A stretch of DNA of 64,000 nt, from positions 1-64,000 of the forward strand of contig CAVYYX010000017.1 in the NCBI GenBank assembly GCA_963772825.1, given 5' to 3'. The position numbers were made by a program, and so were the translations under genes. Below, piece by piece: positions 1 to 11,514 of the stretch. Numbering within the stretch: position 1 is the stretch's first letter; each line of letters begins with the position of its first letter. Under the pieces are notes generated by a model. It searched no databases. It was not told the origin of the DNA and was given only the letters and a program-made list of their open reading frames with translations. This DNA comes from Desertimonas sp963772825 (GTDB lineage: Bacteria > Actinomycetota > Acidimicrobiia > Acidimicrobiales > Ilumatobacteraceae).

Positions 1-215
1 ACGGCTACACGGCTGTCAACGTGAACACTGTTGACCGTCGGCGGCTCGACGACCGGCGAGGAGGTCGAGTCGGAATCTGCGACCGACGGCCGCAGCGACA
101 CGTTCGGTGTCGACTCCTGGAATCGACGGAATCTGGCCACAGCGGCCGACCCGCGCAGTCGGGCACACGGCCGCGCGTCCCAGGCGAACGCCGATCGCCG
201 AATCTGGTGCGGGGC
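1..215. repeat. Upstream copy of a ~200 bp direct repeat flanking the sulfatase
   Basis: This segment closely matches 2979-3180 in the same orientation: both open with acggctac.cggctgtcaa and share gtgaacactgt.gaccgtcgg, gacacgttcggtgtcgactc, ctggaatcg.cgga.tctggcc and cgcgtcc.aggcga. Small indels separate the copies. The copy may continue left of the window. No convincing gene lies in bases 1-382; long open frames here on either strand have no recognisable protein signature. The pair brackets the sulfatase gene, as a duplication or insertion footprint would. Confidence 0.75.
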
Positions 216-382
216 ACGCGTGACCCCACGCCACCCGTGGTGCACGGATAACGGGCAATCGGTCGCGCTTGCGATCGCGAGCGTGTCCGACCGATCGCCC
301 TTGACCCTGCAGCTGGGCGCTGGGACCGCGTTGCGATGTGCGTAGGCTCGCGACGGACCGAGGGATGTGGAGGCGATCGACC

Positions 383-2754
383 GTGAGCAGTAGTAGTCCG
401 AGCCGGGCAGTTCTTCCGATTCCCGATGCCCATCAGCCGTATCCGGGTTTGGTCACCTATGACGCGAAGGATCCGGCGACGTCGTTTCCACCTATCCGTC
501 AGACGCGGCCGCCGGGGGGCGCTCCGAATGTGCTGGTGGTCCTTGTCGACGACGCCGGTTTCGCGGCGTCGAGCGCGTTCGGCGGCACGATCGAGACCCC
601 GACGGCGGAGCGTTTGGCGGCGGGTGGTTTGCGCTACAACCGGTTCCACACCACGGCGCTGTGTTCGCCGACGCGTCAGGCGCTGCTGACGGGCCGTAAC
701 CACCACTCGGTGGGGATGGGTGGCATCACCGAGATCGCCACGTCGGCTCCTGGCTACACCGGCGTCCGACCGAACACGGCGGCACCGCTGGCCGAGACGC
801 TCAAGTTGAACGGCTATTCGACGGCGCAGTTCGGCAAGTGCCATGAGGTGCCGGTGTACGAGACGAGCCCGATGGGGCCGTTCGACGCGTGGCCCACGGG
901 CGGCGGGGGCTTCGAGTACTTCTACGGGTTCATCGGCGGCGAGACCAACCAGTGGTACCCGGCGATCTATGAGGGCACGACGCCGGTGGAACCGTGGGGC
1001 AGCCCCGAGGAGGGCTACCACTTCACCGAGGACATGACCGACCACGCCATCGCCTGGGTGCGCCAACAGAAGGCGTTGCTGCCCGACAAGCCGTTCTTCA
1101 TGTACTTCGCGCCCGGCGCGACCCACGCACCGCACCAGGCACCGAACGACTGGATCGACCGCTACCGGGGCCGCTTCGACGCCGGGTGGGATGCGTTGCG
1201 GGCGGAGATCTTCGAGCGGCAGAAGACGCTCGGGGTGATCCCGGCCGATGCCGAGTTGACCGCCCGGCCCGAGGAGATCCCGGCGTGGGACGACATGGCT
1301 GATGAGCTGAAGCCGGTGCTGGCGCGTCAGATGGAGGTGTACGCCGGGTTCCTGGCGCACACCGACCACCACGTCGGCCGCCTGATCGACACGATCGAGG
1401 ACCTCGGCGTGCTCGACGACACCGTCGTCTATCTACATCGTCGGCGACAACGGTGCGTCGGCCGAGGGCACGATCAACGGCTCCTTCAACGAGATGCTGA
1501 TGCTCAACGGCGCGTCGGCGCTTGAGACCGTCGAGTTCATGGCGTCGAAAGTCGACTTGTTCGGCGGCCCCGAGGCCTACAACCACTACGCGGTCGGCTG
1601 GGCGCATGCGATGGATACGCCCTACCAATGGACGAAGCAGGTTGCCTCGCATTGGGGCGGCACCCGCAACGGCACGATCGTCCACTGGCCCAACGGATTC
1701 ACGGCACGTGGAGAGATCCGCTCGCAGTTCTGCCACGTGATCGACATCGCCCCGACGGTCCTGGAAGCCGCCGGTCTGCCCGCACCGACGTTCGTGCACG
1801 GCGTGCAGCAGATGCCGCTGCAGGGCACGAGCATGGCTTACTCGTTCGACGACGCCACCGTCGCCGGAACGCCACGACCTCCAGTACTTCGAGATGTTCG
1901 TCAACCGCGGGATCTACCACCAGGGCTGGACGGCATGCACGCGTCACACCACGCCGTGGGTGATCGCGGCGACTCCGCCGATCGACGACGACGTGTGGGA
2001 GCTGTACGGTCCCGACGACTGGACCCAGGCGCGCAACATCGCCGACGAGAATCCGGCGAAGCTGGCCGAGCTCCAACGACTGTTCCTCATCGAGGCGGCG
2101 AAGTACAACGTGTTGCCCCTCGACGACCGCCGTGTCGAGCGCTTCAATGCCGACCTCGCCGGACGGCCACAGCTGATCAAGGGAGCCACACAGCTCCTGT
2201 TCGGCGGGATGGGGCGCCTGTCGGAGAACTCGGTGCTCGTGATCAAGAACAAGTCGCACGCCGTCACCGCGAACATCACGGTGCCCGACCGCGGTGCCGA
2301 GGGTGTGATCATCGCTCAGGGCGGCGCGTTCGCGGGCTGGAGTCTCTACGCCAAGGACAGCAAACCCAAGTACTGCTACAACACGTTCGGACTGATGAGT
2401 TCCACCGTCGAAGGCGACCGCCCGTTGACCCCCGGCGACCACCAGGTCCGGATGGAGTTCGCCTACGACGGCGGCGGCCTCGCCAAGGGCGGCACCGTCG
2501 CGCTGTACGTCGACGGCGACAAAGTCGGCGAAGGTCGCGTCGAAGCCACCGTTCCGATGGCCTTTTCGGCTGACGAGACCACCGATGTCGGGCGCGACAC
2601 CGGTACCGGCGTCAGCCCCGACTATCGCACCGGCGACAACGAGTTCACGGGACGCATCCACTGGGTGCAGATCGACCTCGACGACAAAGCCGAGGACCTC
2701 GACCACCTCATCACGCCGGAGGAACGCTTCCGCATCGCAATGGCCCGCCAATAG
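383..2754 (+). pseudogene. Arylsulfatase (formylglycine-type), two frame breaks
   Basis: The gene encodes a formylglycine-dependent arylsulfatase, which hydrolyses sulfate esters. The sulfatase signature is LCSPTRQALLTGRNH, with Cys as the residue converted to formylglycine (CxPxR), preceded by the metal-site stretch VLVVLVDDAGF. The N-terminal part reads in one frame to about 1430, the middle (GDNGASAEG through GTSMAYSFDDATVA) in a second, and the C-terminal part (YFEMFVNRGIYHQGW to RIAMARQ) in a third. Each junction, near 1431-1435 (tatc before tac) and near 1873 (an extra g in gccggaacgc), is repaired by removing one base, giving about 790 aa. The start is GTG at 383 with GGAGG eight bases upstream. 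Two identical-type +1 errors suggest assembly errors, but true decay of an accessory gene cannot be excluded. It is flanked by direct repeats. Confidence 0.85.
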
Positions 2755-2978
2755 CCGCCAAACCTGTCGATCGACCCCGTCGGATCGGCGAGCACGCCGC
2801 TCGCCAGGCTCATCTAGGGACCTGCTGCCGACTCTCCCTCCGCACATCGGAGATAGTCGCGCTCGCGCTCGCGCTCGCGAGCAAACGGCTCTCACTCCCC
2901 AGCACATCACGGGCCAGAACTGCCGTTACCGCGACCATCGCCCCGCCGCCGTCGGCCACGCCGAACCCACTCCGAACG
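2755..2978. other. Intergenic region with short GCTCGC repeat
   Basis: No gene is supported between the sulfatase stop and the downstream repeat copy. Bases 2857-2880 contain about three and a half tandem copies of the hexamer cgcgct/gctcgc. No terminator-like hairpin with a T tract is evident. Confidence 0.5.
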
Positions 2979-3180
2979 ACGGCTACGCGGCTGTCAAGGT
3001 GAACACTGTCGACCGTCGGCGGCTCGACGACGGCGTCAGCATCCGCAACCGAACGCCGCAGCGACACGTTCGGTGTCGACTCCTGGAATCGGCGGAGTCT
3101 GGCCGCAGCGGTCGACCACCGGGTCGGGTCACGCCGACGCGCGTCCAGGCGAGCACGGATCGCCGAATCAGGGCCGCGTC
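2979..3180. repeat. Downstream copy of the sulfatase-flanking direct repeat
   Basis: It matches bases 1-215 in the same orientation with scattered substitutions and two short deletions. Identity is highest at its left end (ggctgtcaa.gtgaacactg) and around gacacgttcggtgtcgactc. No coding sequence is supported in it, and 3181-3236 to its right also holds nothing recognisable. Confidence 0.75.
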
Positions 3181-3236
3181 GTCAGCCAGCCAACGGATCA
3201 TCGACGGCGGCGGCGCGGCCCGCCGTCGGCGACAGG

Positions 3237-3596
3237 TCAGTCACGATCGTCGGTTCGCCTTCGGCGATGCCATGGGACAACCCCTTCCAACTCGATCTCC
3301 AGCGAGAAGCTGAGGAACGTACGCACCAACACGATCAGGGCAAGCGTCCCTGCACTCTCGATCGTCGTATCGATCGTGATCGTCTGCACGATGTCGGCGA
3401 TGATGAGCACCTCCAGCCCGAGTAGGACCGCCCGGCCGACGTTCTGTCGCGCATGCTCGTAGGCGACACCGCGCTCGCCGCGAGACAGGTCCCTGGCCGC
3501 GCCGACGAGTGCGGCGACCGAGCCGATCGCAAGGATGCCTACTCCAGCGACTTCGAACGCTTGGACGACGCGCTCCATCCACTCTTCGAAGTGCAC
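3237..3596 (-). CDS. DUF1622 family membrane protein
   Basis: The 119-residue product matches the DUF1622 membrane family by its layout: a short amphipathic start (MHFEEWMERVVQAFEVAGV), a first membrane helix (GILAIGSVAALVGAARDL), a charged loop (YEHARQNVGRAVLLGLEVL), a second helix (IIADIVQTITI) and a third (GTLALIVLVRTFLSFSLEIE), ending in a basic tail. Residue pattern and length are usual for the family, whose function is unknown. It lies downstream of the small Ala-rich gene and DUF6325 gene on the same strand, about 120 bp away, and could be in their transcript. Confidence 0.8.
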   Translation of the reverse strand: MHFEEWMERVVQAFEVAGVGILAIGSVAALVGAARDLSRGERGVAYEHARQNVGRAVLLGLEVLIIADIVQTITIDTTIESAGTLALIVLVRTFLSFSLEIELEGVVPWHRRRRTDDRD

Positions 3597-3715
3597 GGCT
3601 CAAACCTTCCCACCGACCGGCAGCGGTCTCCCGTGGGGTCGCAAGACGGGCAAGACGAACCGGCCGCCCTTAGTCAGTCCCAGCACCTCCGAGAGCATGC
3701 GCCGCTGCGGACGCG

Positions 3716-3880
3716 CTAGATGCGGCGACGGCGCCCAGGTGTGACGGCCGCGGCCACGACCGCAGTCTTGGCGACCGGCGCGCCGCGTCCTGGTGTGACG
3801 GCCGCGGCGACGACGGCAGTCTTGGCGACCGGCGCGCCGATGACCCCGACTCGTCCGACACGTGCTGGTCTGAGTGGCAT
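3716..3880 (-). CDS. Small Ala/Val-rich basic protein with 18-aa tandem repeat
   Basis: The 54-residue product starts MPLRPARVGRVGVIGAPVA and then carries two tandem copies of an 18-residue unit beginning GAPVAKTAVVAAAVTPG, ending RRRRI. The ATG at 3880 has AAGGAG (complement of 3888-3893) at ideal spacing, inside the end of the DUF6325 gene whose stop is only 2 bp away, so the two are translationally coupled. The two repeat units differ at four bases (gcc/gcg, gtc/gtg, cca/cct, gga/ggg) and all four changes are synonymous, which is good evidence of translation. The repeat could form a short membrane-inserting or amphipathic helix. Function unknown. Confidence 0.7.
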   Translation of the reverse strand: MPLRPARVGRVGVIGAPVAKTAVVAAAVTPGRGAPVAKTAVVAAAVTPGRRRRI

Positions 3881-3882
3881 TT

Positions 3883-4341
3883 TCAGTCTCCTTCGTTCGT
3901 GGTTGCCTCGTCGGCCTCGATGGAGGCGATGATCGCTTGAATCGGGATCCGTCCGTTGGCGATCAGTTGACCACCCGAACGCCGCGCCGCTGATGCGAAT
4001 GGGGCAGCCCATAGGTTCTCCCAGATGAGCACTCCGGCGGTGCTGCCCGGCTCCATCGCCGCGGCGAGTTGTGTGACGTCTTCCTCGGCCAACAGTTCCG
4101 CCAGCTGGGCCTCGATTGCCTGCAGCTCTCCGAGTTCCCCGACGTCGGAGAGCTCCATCGCCTCGACGGCACCGTCGGCGTCCTTGGTGAGGATCAGTAC
4201 GTCGATCACGCGGATGATTCCGGAGTTGACCAGCGCGAGAAGTTCTTTCGCCATCTCGCCGGTGAAGTTGCTCTCTCCTGCCGGAAACTCGACTACGAGG
4301 TAGTCAACGGGACCTAGTTCGTCAAGGCTTACATCGGTCAT
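3883..4341 (-). CDS. DUF6325 family protein
   Basis: The 152-residue acidic protein opens MTDVSLDELGPVDYLVVEFP and contains MAKELLALVNSGIIRVIDVL, then ELGELQAIEAQLAELLAEED, and ends with an Ala/Arg-rich stretch (ENLWAAPFASAARRSGGQLI). This is the DUF6325 pattern (Actinobacterial proteins of unknown role, often next to a short hydrophobic protein). The frame stays open for 36 codons upstream, but ATG at 4341 (or the adjacent ATG at 4344) follows gggaga and fits the family start. Its 3' end carries the ribosome binding site of the next gene. Confidence 0.75.
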   Translation of the reverse strand: MTDVSLDELGPVDYLVVEFPAGESNFTGEMAKELLALVNSGIIRVIDVLILTKDADGAVEAMELSDVGELGELQAIEAQLAELLAEEDVTQLAAAMEPGSTAGVLIWENLWAAPFASAARRSGGQLIANGRIPIQAIIASIEADEATTNEGD

Positions 4342-4344
4342 CAT

Positions 4345-4792
4345 TCTCCCGTTTCGTGTGCTGGACTGGATGAGCTGGCTCAACCTGGACGTGTCCTGGC
4401 CGGGGTCACCGTAGATGGACTTTGGCCCCGCGACAAGCGGAGAGGGCATCGCAGCGTGCTCGAGGGATCGCCGCGCAGGACACCGCGCCCGTTGATGAGC
4501 AACACCACACCATAATGCGCCCTCGGGATATCTCGACCCGATGCCGTGACACGGCCGGGGCTAGCGCCGAACGACGGTTGAGTCGTCGCCTCGGCGAGCA
4601 ACGGTGACTCGAGACGACTCCGCAGGGCGCCGGTCGCTCCGCTGACCGAAAGCGCACCGAACGTGCACAACCACACGTGGAAGTGATCGCGTCGGGATTC
4701 GATTGTCCCGTTGGTCCCCCGGTTGGTCCCCAACCCTCCGCCTCGATCAGGAATGGGAGTCAGCTGATCCACTCTGACCAGGGACTTTGCGG
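4345..4792. other. Intergenic region beside tRNA-Ile, possible integration scar
   Basis: No gene is firmly supported in these ~450 bases. A 130-codon open frame on the minus strand (4380-4772) begins with Gly/Thr/Asn-rich sequence (GLGTNRGTNGTIES) but has no recognisable domain. The stretch around 4706-4735 repeats ggttggtcccc-type words, reminiscent of the ends of tyrosine-integrase genes that sit beside tRNA genes, but no integrase motif is visible. Confidence 0.35.
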
Positions 4793-4866
4793 TGGGGCTA
4801 GCAAGAATCGAACTTGCGACCTCATCCTTATCAGGGATGCGCTCTAACCGACTGAGCTATAGCCCC
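4793..4866 (-). tRNA. tRNA-Ile (GAT)
   Basis: On the minus strand the acceptor stem GGGGCTA (5') pairs with TAGCCCC (3'), followed by discriminator A; CCA is not encoded. The D arm GCTCAGTCGGTTAGAGC, anticodon loop CTGATAA with anticodon GAT, and T arm with GTTCGATTC are all present, giving 74 nt. Location downstream of gyrA and the DUF3566 gene matches the usual actinobacterial order gyrA-DUF3566-tRNA-Ile. Confidence 0.96.
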
Positions 4867-4903
4867 GGCGTGCCCGTGGGCGACTCGTAAGGCTATCGGC
4901 GAC

Positions 4904-6040
4904 TCAGCCGCCGCGGGCTCGGCGCACTCTCGCTTCGGCGCCTTGCGGACTCGACGGGCTCTCCGCGTGCGGTGGGCCCTGGCGGCCGGGCGAGGTAGCG
5001 AACCGCCGCATCGGCGATGCCGTCTTTTCGACCACCTCTTCCTCCAGCACGGTGAGGCGGATGCCGCCGACGAGGTCGGTGATCAGGTTGAAGAGGGTCG
5101 CGACGAGCACCGCCAGGCCGGTCATCGCCACGGCACCGAACAGTCCCCCGATCCAGGCGTTGTGGAAGATCTCGCCGCCGTCGAGCTCGAAGACCTCCCA
5201 GCCGGTGGACTCCATGCCGCGCTCGATGTTGTCGATCGTCCCGGTGGCGTAGGCCACGTTCCACAGCAGGACACCGGCGACGAGAGCGATGGCGTAGGAC
5301 ACCACGCTGAACGCCGCGGCCACCTTGAACACGCTCCACGGATCGATATGGCGGACGACGCGCGTGACCCGACGAACCCGCGGCCGGCGGCCGGCGAGAC
5401 GTGGCACGGGGGCCACCGTGGTCGGCCGCAGTGTCGCCACCGGCTGCTCGGGAGGGCGGGTCGGGGGCGTGGCGGCCCGTGACGTGGCGACGTGCGCGCC
5501 CCGCGAGGCGCGGCGGGCAGGCTGGTCCGTCGTCGGCGAGCTCGTTCCGGGAATCGCCGTCGTCGAGCTGGTCGCCTGGGAGGCGAGGGCCGTTCCCGCC
5601 ATCGCGCGCTTGACCGACGGATCGGAGGGTGGCGGCGGCTTCGGGGGCTTCGGCGGTCTGGGCGGTGGCTTCGAGGGAGCTTCAACGTTCGCGGCCTCCG
5701 GCGCGCGCAGTAGCGGGTCGCCGCTCACCAGCTGCGTCGCTGCCGGTTCCGGCTTCGCTCGTTCCCCGTTGGCCGCATCGGGTGCCTTCTCGAGCAGTTC
5801 GTGTGCCGGTTGCGCCGGTCCGAGGGCTACCGGTTCGGAGTCGTCGGCGTCCGGGCGTGAGGACTCCGTCGGTGCAGGATTCAGCTCGTTTCGTGCCTCG
5901 ACCTCACCTTCGGCAACCACCGGCAGCAGGTCAGGGGCGTCAGCATCCGCCGGCGCGAGGGCGTCGGGGCGGTCGCTGCTGGGCATGACATCGAGTGTAC
6001 GCAGCACTTCTGCCGACGCCGGGGCAGGCCCTCGGGTCAT
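4904..6040 (-). CDS. DUF3566 transmembrane protein
   Basis: The product (378 aa from ATG at 6040) has a long acidic then Pro-rich disordered N-terminus (including PPPRPPKPPKPPPPSDP), a basic patch (RRPRVRRVTRVVRHID) and a C-terminal DUF3566 domain with two membrane helices (FKVAAAFSVVSYAIALVAGV and GAVAMTGLAVLVATLFNLI) around a WNVAYATGTIDNIE loop. In Actinobacteria this membrane protein of unknown function sits directly after gyrA, as here. The ATG at 6040 overlaps the stop of the upstream gene (ATGA), suggesting coupling; a second ATG at 5986 (MPSSDRPD) is an alternative giving 360 aa. A short Arg-rich tail follows the domain. Confidence 0.8.
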   Translation of the reverse strand: MTRGPAPASAEVLRTLDVMPSSDRPDALAPADADAPDLLPVVAEGEVEARNELNPAPTESSRPDADDSEPVALGPAQPAHELLEKAPDAANGERAKPEPAATQLVSGDPLLRAPEAANVEAPSKPPPRPPKPPKPPPPSDPSVKRAMAGTALASQATSSTTAIPGTSSPTTDQPARRASRGAHVATSRAATPPTRPPEQPVATLRPTTVAPVPRLAGRRPRVRRVTRVVRHIDPWSVFKVAAAFSVVSYAIALVAGVLLWNVAYATGTIDNIERGMESTGWEVFELDGGEIFHNAWIGGLFGAVAMTGLAVLVATLFNLITDLVGGIRLTVLEEEVVEKTASPMRRFATSPGRQGPPHAESPSSPQGAEARVRRARGG

Positions 6041-6357
6041 GGTCCCCGACTGGAAGCGGCAGCGGTCGCCTTCGCCCGCCCGACCCGCACGGTGACGGTG
6101 ACCAGCAGCCCGTCGCCGTCGGCACGGCGAGACCACGACACGATCACTCCCCCATTGCCAGCTGCGACGCGAGCTGAGGCATCGCGCCCGCCTTCGACCC
6201 CGGCCAGGGCGGCAGCGTCGGCTGCCGTGCGCGCCCTGCCGGCATCGACGAGGTTGCCGCCGAGCTCGGCGACTGCCACGGTGACGAGGATCGCCACCGC
6301 GACGACCGCCAGTGCCAACGGAACTGCCTGACCGCGTTCATCGCCGCGCCTCATCAT
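6037..6357 (-). CDS. TadE/TadG-like secreted pilus-type protein
   Basis: The 106-residue product has the N-terminus of TadE-like small exported proteins: RGDERGQAVPLALAVVAVAI followed by AVAELGGNLVDAGRARTAADAAALAGVEGG. This is the single hydrophobic helix and the ARTAADAAALAG motif typical of Flp/Tad minor pseudopilins and of the Rv3654c-like proteins in Actinobacteria. GGAGG lies just upstream of two adjacent ATGs (6357, 6354). No other tad genes are visible in the window. It separates gyrA from the DUF3566 gene and overlaps the latter by 4 bp (ATGA). Confidence 0.7.
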   Translation of the reverse strand: MMRRGDERGQAVPLALAVVAVAILVTVAVAELGGNLVDAGRARTAADAAALAGVEGGRDASARVAAGNGGVIVSWSRRADGDGLLVTVTVRVGRAKATAAASSRGP

Positions 6358-6432
6358 GTGCCTCCGTGTCGTGAGAACGAGGCACCAAGCGGTGCGATGG
6401 CGGACGCCGATTCGCGGCGTCGACGTCGTGGG

Positions 6433-8884
<2,452 letters not shown>

Positions 8885-8897
8885 TGGGTGCTAGCTC

Positions 8898-10919
8898 TCA
8901 GAAATCCAGATTTCGAACGTCGCGGGCGTTGGTGGCGATGAAGTTGCGGCGGCTCTCGACGTCGTCGCCCATCAGCACGCTCATCACCTCGTCGGCGAGG
9001 GCCGCCTCCTCGACGTTGACCTGGAGCAGGGTGCGTGTTGCGGCATCCATCGTCGTCGACTTGAGCTCGTCCCAGTCCATCTCGCCGAGGCCCTTGAGAC
9101 GCCCGAAGTCCTTCTTGTGGTTGGGACGCTCTTGAAGGAAGCGGGCCTTTGCGGCATCGTCTTTGATGTACACCTTCTCCTTGCCGACCTCGGTGGAATA
9201 GAGGGGCGGCTGGGCGATGTACACGAACCCATGCTCGACGAGCGGGCGCATCTGGCGGTAGAAGAACGTCAACAGCAGGGTGCGGATGTGGCTGCCGTCG
9301 ACATCGGCGTCGGCGAGGGCGATGACCTTGTGGTAGCGCGCCTTGGTGGCGTCGAACTCCTCGCCGACGCCGGCGCCGATCGCCGTGATCAGCGCCTGGA
9401 TCTCGTTGTTCTTGAGCATCCGGTCGGCGCGGGCCCGCTCGACGTTGAGGATCTTGCCGCGGATCGGCAACAGCGCCTGGGTCCGCGGATCACGGGCGTT
9501 GAGCGCCGTGCCGCCGGCGGAGTCGCCCTCGACGATGAACAGCTCGCTCTCGGCAGCGATGCGACTCGAGCAGTCCTTGAGCTTGTCGGGCATTCCGGCG
9601 CCGGACAACGCCGTCTTGCGGCGGATCGCGTTGCGTGCGTTTTTGGCGGCCACCCGTGCCTGGGCTGCAGCGATCGCCTTCTTCACAACGCGGTTGGCCT
9701 CGGCAGGGTTCTCCTCGAGCCAGTCCCCGAGCCGTTCGTACGTTGCCTTCTGGACGAACGATCGCATCGGGACGTTGCCCAGCTTGGCCTTCGTCTGGCC
9801 CTCGAACTGGGGGTCGCGCAGCTTCACCGAGATGATCGCCGTGATCCCCTCACGGATGTCCTCGCCGAGCAGGTTGTCGTCCTTCTCCTTGAGCTGGCCC
9901 TTGGCCCGGGCGTACTTGTTGAGCCCCGACGTGAGGGCCGTCTTGAAGCCTTCGACGTGCATCCCGCCCTCGGTGGTCGAGATGCCGTTGGCATACCCGT
10001 GGATGCCCTCGTAGTAGCCCGTATTCCACTGCACGGCGATGTCGAGCATCTGGCCGTCGTCATCGACGTCCTCGATGTGACAGACCTTCGAGAACAGCGC
10101 CTCCTTGGAGGCGTTGAGGTGCTTGACGAAGTCGACGATGCCGCCGCGGTACTGGTAGGTGACCGTCTGTTCCTTCTCGGGGCGCTCGTCGGCGAAGACG
10201 ATCTCCAGGCCGCGGTTGAGGAAGGCCATCGTCTGCAAACGCTCGAGCACCGTGCGGGGGACGAACTCGGTGCCCTCGGCAAGGAACACCGTGGGGTCGG
10301 GCCAGAACGTGACCGTCGTGCCGGAGTTGCGGCCGCGCCCTGGCGTCGCGCCGACCGCTTCGAGCTTGCCCTGCGGCTTGCCGCCCTTGGCGTACTCCTG
10401 GCGGTAGCGCTTGCCACCCGTGTCGACCTCGAGGAGCAGCCGTTCTGAGAGGGCGTTGACCACGCTCACGCCGACGCCGTGGAGCCCGCCGGACACCTTG
10501 TAACCGTTACCGCCGAACTTGCCGCCGGCGTGGAGCACCGTGAGCACGACCTCGGCGGCACTCTTGCCCTTGTGGCGACCCGACGGGTACGGATCGACCG
10601 GGATGCCACGACCGTTGTCTTCGACCCGGCAACCGCCATCGGCGAGCAGGGTGACGACGATGCGGTCGGCGAAGCCGGCCATCGCCTCGTCGACGGCGTT
10701 GTCGACGACCTCCCAGATGAGGTGATGGAGGCCGGCCAGGCCGGTCGAGCCGATGTACATGCCCGGGCGCTTGCGCACCGGGTCGAGGCCCTCGAGGACC
10801 TGGATGTCCTTGGCGCCGTAGTCGGCCGACCCGCTGTTCGGGCCGGCTTCTCCGTTGCCCGTCACACCGCCGTTGGTGTTGTCGTCGCTCGACACTGGTG
10901 TGCTCTCAGTTCTCGTCAT
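8898..10919 (-). CDS. gyrB: DNA gyrase subunit B
   Basis: GyrB is the ATPase subunit of DNA gyrase. The 673-residue product shows the GHKL ATPase features (EVVDNAVDEAMAGFADR; VEDNGRGIPVD; GGLHGVGVSVVNALS), the transducer region and the TOPRIM block (ELFIVEGDSAGG, GKILNVE, DADVDGSHIRTLLLTFFYR), ending RDVRNLDF. A poorly conserved acidic/Gly-rich leader of ~35 residues precedes GAKDIQVLEGLDPVRKRPGMY. It lies immediately before gyrA and after a 219 bp gap following the DUF721 gene; that gap shows no gene. Confidence 0.97.
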   Translation of the reverse strand: MTRTESTPVSSDDNTNGGVTGNGEAGPNSGSADYGAKDIQVLEGLDPVRKRPGMYIGSTGLAGLHHLIWEVVDNAVDEAMAGFADRIVVTLLADGGCRVEDNGRGIPVDPYPSGRHKGKSAAEVVLTVLHAGGKFGGNGYKVSGGLHGVGVSVVNALSERLLLEVDTGGKRYRQEYAKGGKPQGKLEAVGATPGRGRNSGTTVTFWPDPTVFLAEGTEFVPRTVLERLQTMAFLNRGLEIVFADERPEKEQTVTYQYRGGIVDFVKHLNASKEALFSKVCHIEDVDDDGQMLDIAVQWNTGYYEGIHGYANGISTTEGGMHVEGFKTALTSGLNKYARAKGQLKEKDDNLLGEDIREGITAIISVKLRDPQFEGQTKAKLGNVPMRSFVQKATYERLGDWLEENPAEANRVVKKAIAAAQARVAAKNARNAIRRKTALSGAGMPDKLKDCSSRIAAESELFIVEGDSAGGTALNARDPRTQALLPIRGKILNVERARADRMLKNNEIQALITAIGAGVGEEFDATKARYHKVIALADADVDGSHIRTLLLTFFYRQMRPLVEHGFVYIAQPPLYSTEVGKEKVYIKDDAAKARFLQERPNHKKDFGRLKGLGEMDWDELKSTTMDAATRTLLQVNVEEAALADEVMSVLMGDDVESRRNFIATNARDVRNLDF

Positions 10920-11138
10920 TGGAGGGTCTTCGTTCGCTGCGTTGGTCCCGGCGAGCAGGGACTAGGGACTGAGCGCCGGTCGAGGCATCCACGCGGTCCG
11001 TCGATCAGCGGATCTTCCCTGGTCATGAGCCAATTCTGTGGCCCGCGACCTGCCTCGGAAAATCCGCTTGGAGGCGTGTCTGCGATGTCGTTCAGTCTAC
11101 CGGCGGGGTGTCACCGTGAGGTGGACCTGGCACGTGCT

Positions 11139-11504
11139 TCATCGCCGTTTCGGGCGGCCACCGGCGACGCGTACCTCGACCGTCTCGATCGTCGTGCCGG
11201 CCACCTCGCGGACCCGCGTCCGAAGGGTGTCGGAAAGCCTTCGGATCTGCGTCGCCCAGGCCGGATCGGTGACCTCGACGACCAACCGCGCTCCGTCGAG
11301 ACGCACGGGCTGGACATGGGCGGCAACGTTCTCGCCGACGATCTCACTCCAGCGCCCGAACACTCCCCCCATCGCCTGCGCTTGGCCGCTCGGGCGGCGT
11401 CCACCGCCCTGCATCGAGCGCACCACGCCGTCGATCGAATCCTGCAACGACAGCGGGTCGTCGTCGTGCGCCAGCGTCACGACGTCCTCGCCCGTCTTGA
11501 ACAC
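11139..11504 (-). CDS. DUF721 (DciA-like) protein
   Basis: The 121-residue product carries the DUF721 core (VFGRWSEIVGENVAAHVQPV, LVVEVTDPAWATQIRRLSDT) and a basic C-terminus. Proteins of this family between recF and gyrB are widespread in Actinobacteria, and the family includes DciA, which helps load the replicative helicase DnaB in bacteria without DnaC/DnaI. The position 10 bp after recF suggests the recF transcript covers it. The DciA function is inferred from family and context. Confidence 0.85.
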   Translation of the reverse strand: MFKTGEDVVTLAHDDDPLSLQDSIDGVVRSMQGGGRRPSGQAQAMGGVFGRWSEIVGENVAAHVQPVRLDGARLVVEVTDPAWATQIRRLSDTLRTRVREVAGTTIETVEVRVAGGRPKRR

Positions 11505-11514
11505 AGACCGGGGT

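Noticed and set aside
5..1372. Long open frame on the minus strand opposite the sulfatase
   Set aside because: Arg-rich translation without any domain; it is antisense to the clearly conserved sulfatase and typical of high-GC shadow frames.
2857..2880. Phase-variable hexanucleotide tract
   Set aside because: Only about four imperfect units, outside any gene or promoter.
4380..4772. 130-codon minus-strand frame beside tRNA-Ile
   Set aside because: No domain, no ribosome site and it overlaps the DUF6325 leader; at most an integrase remnant.
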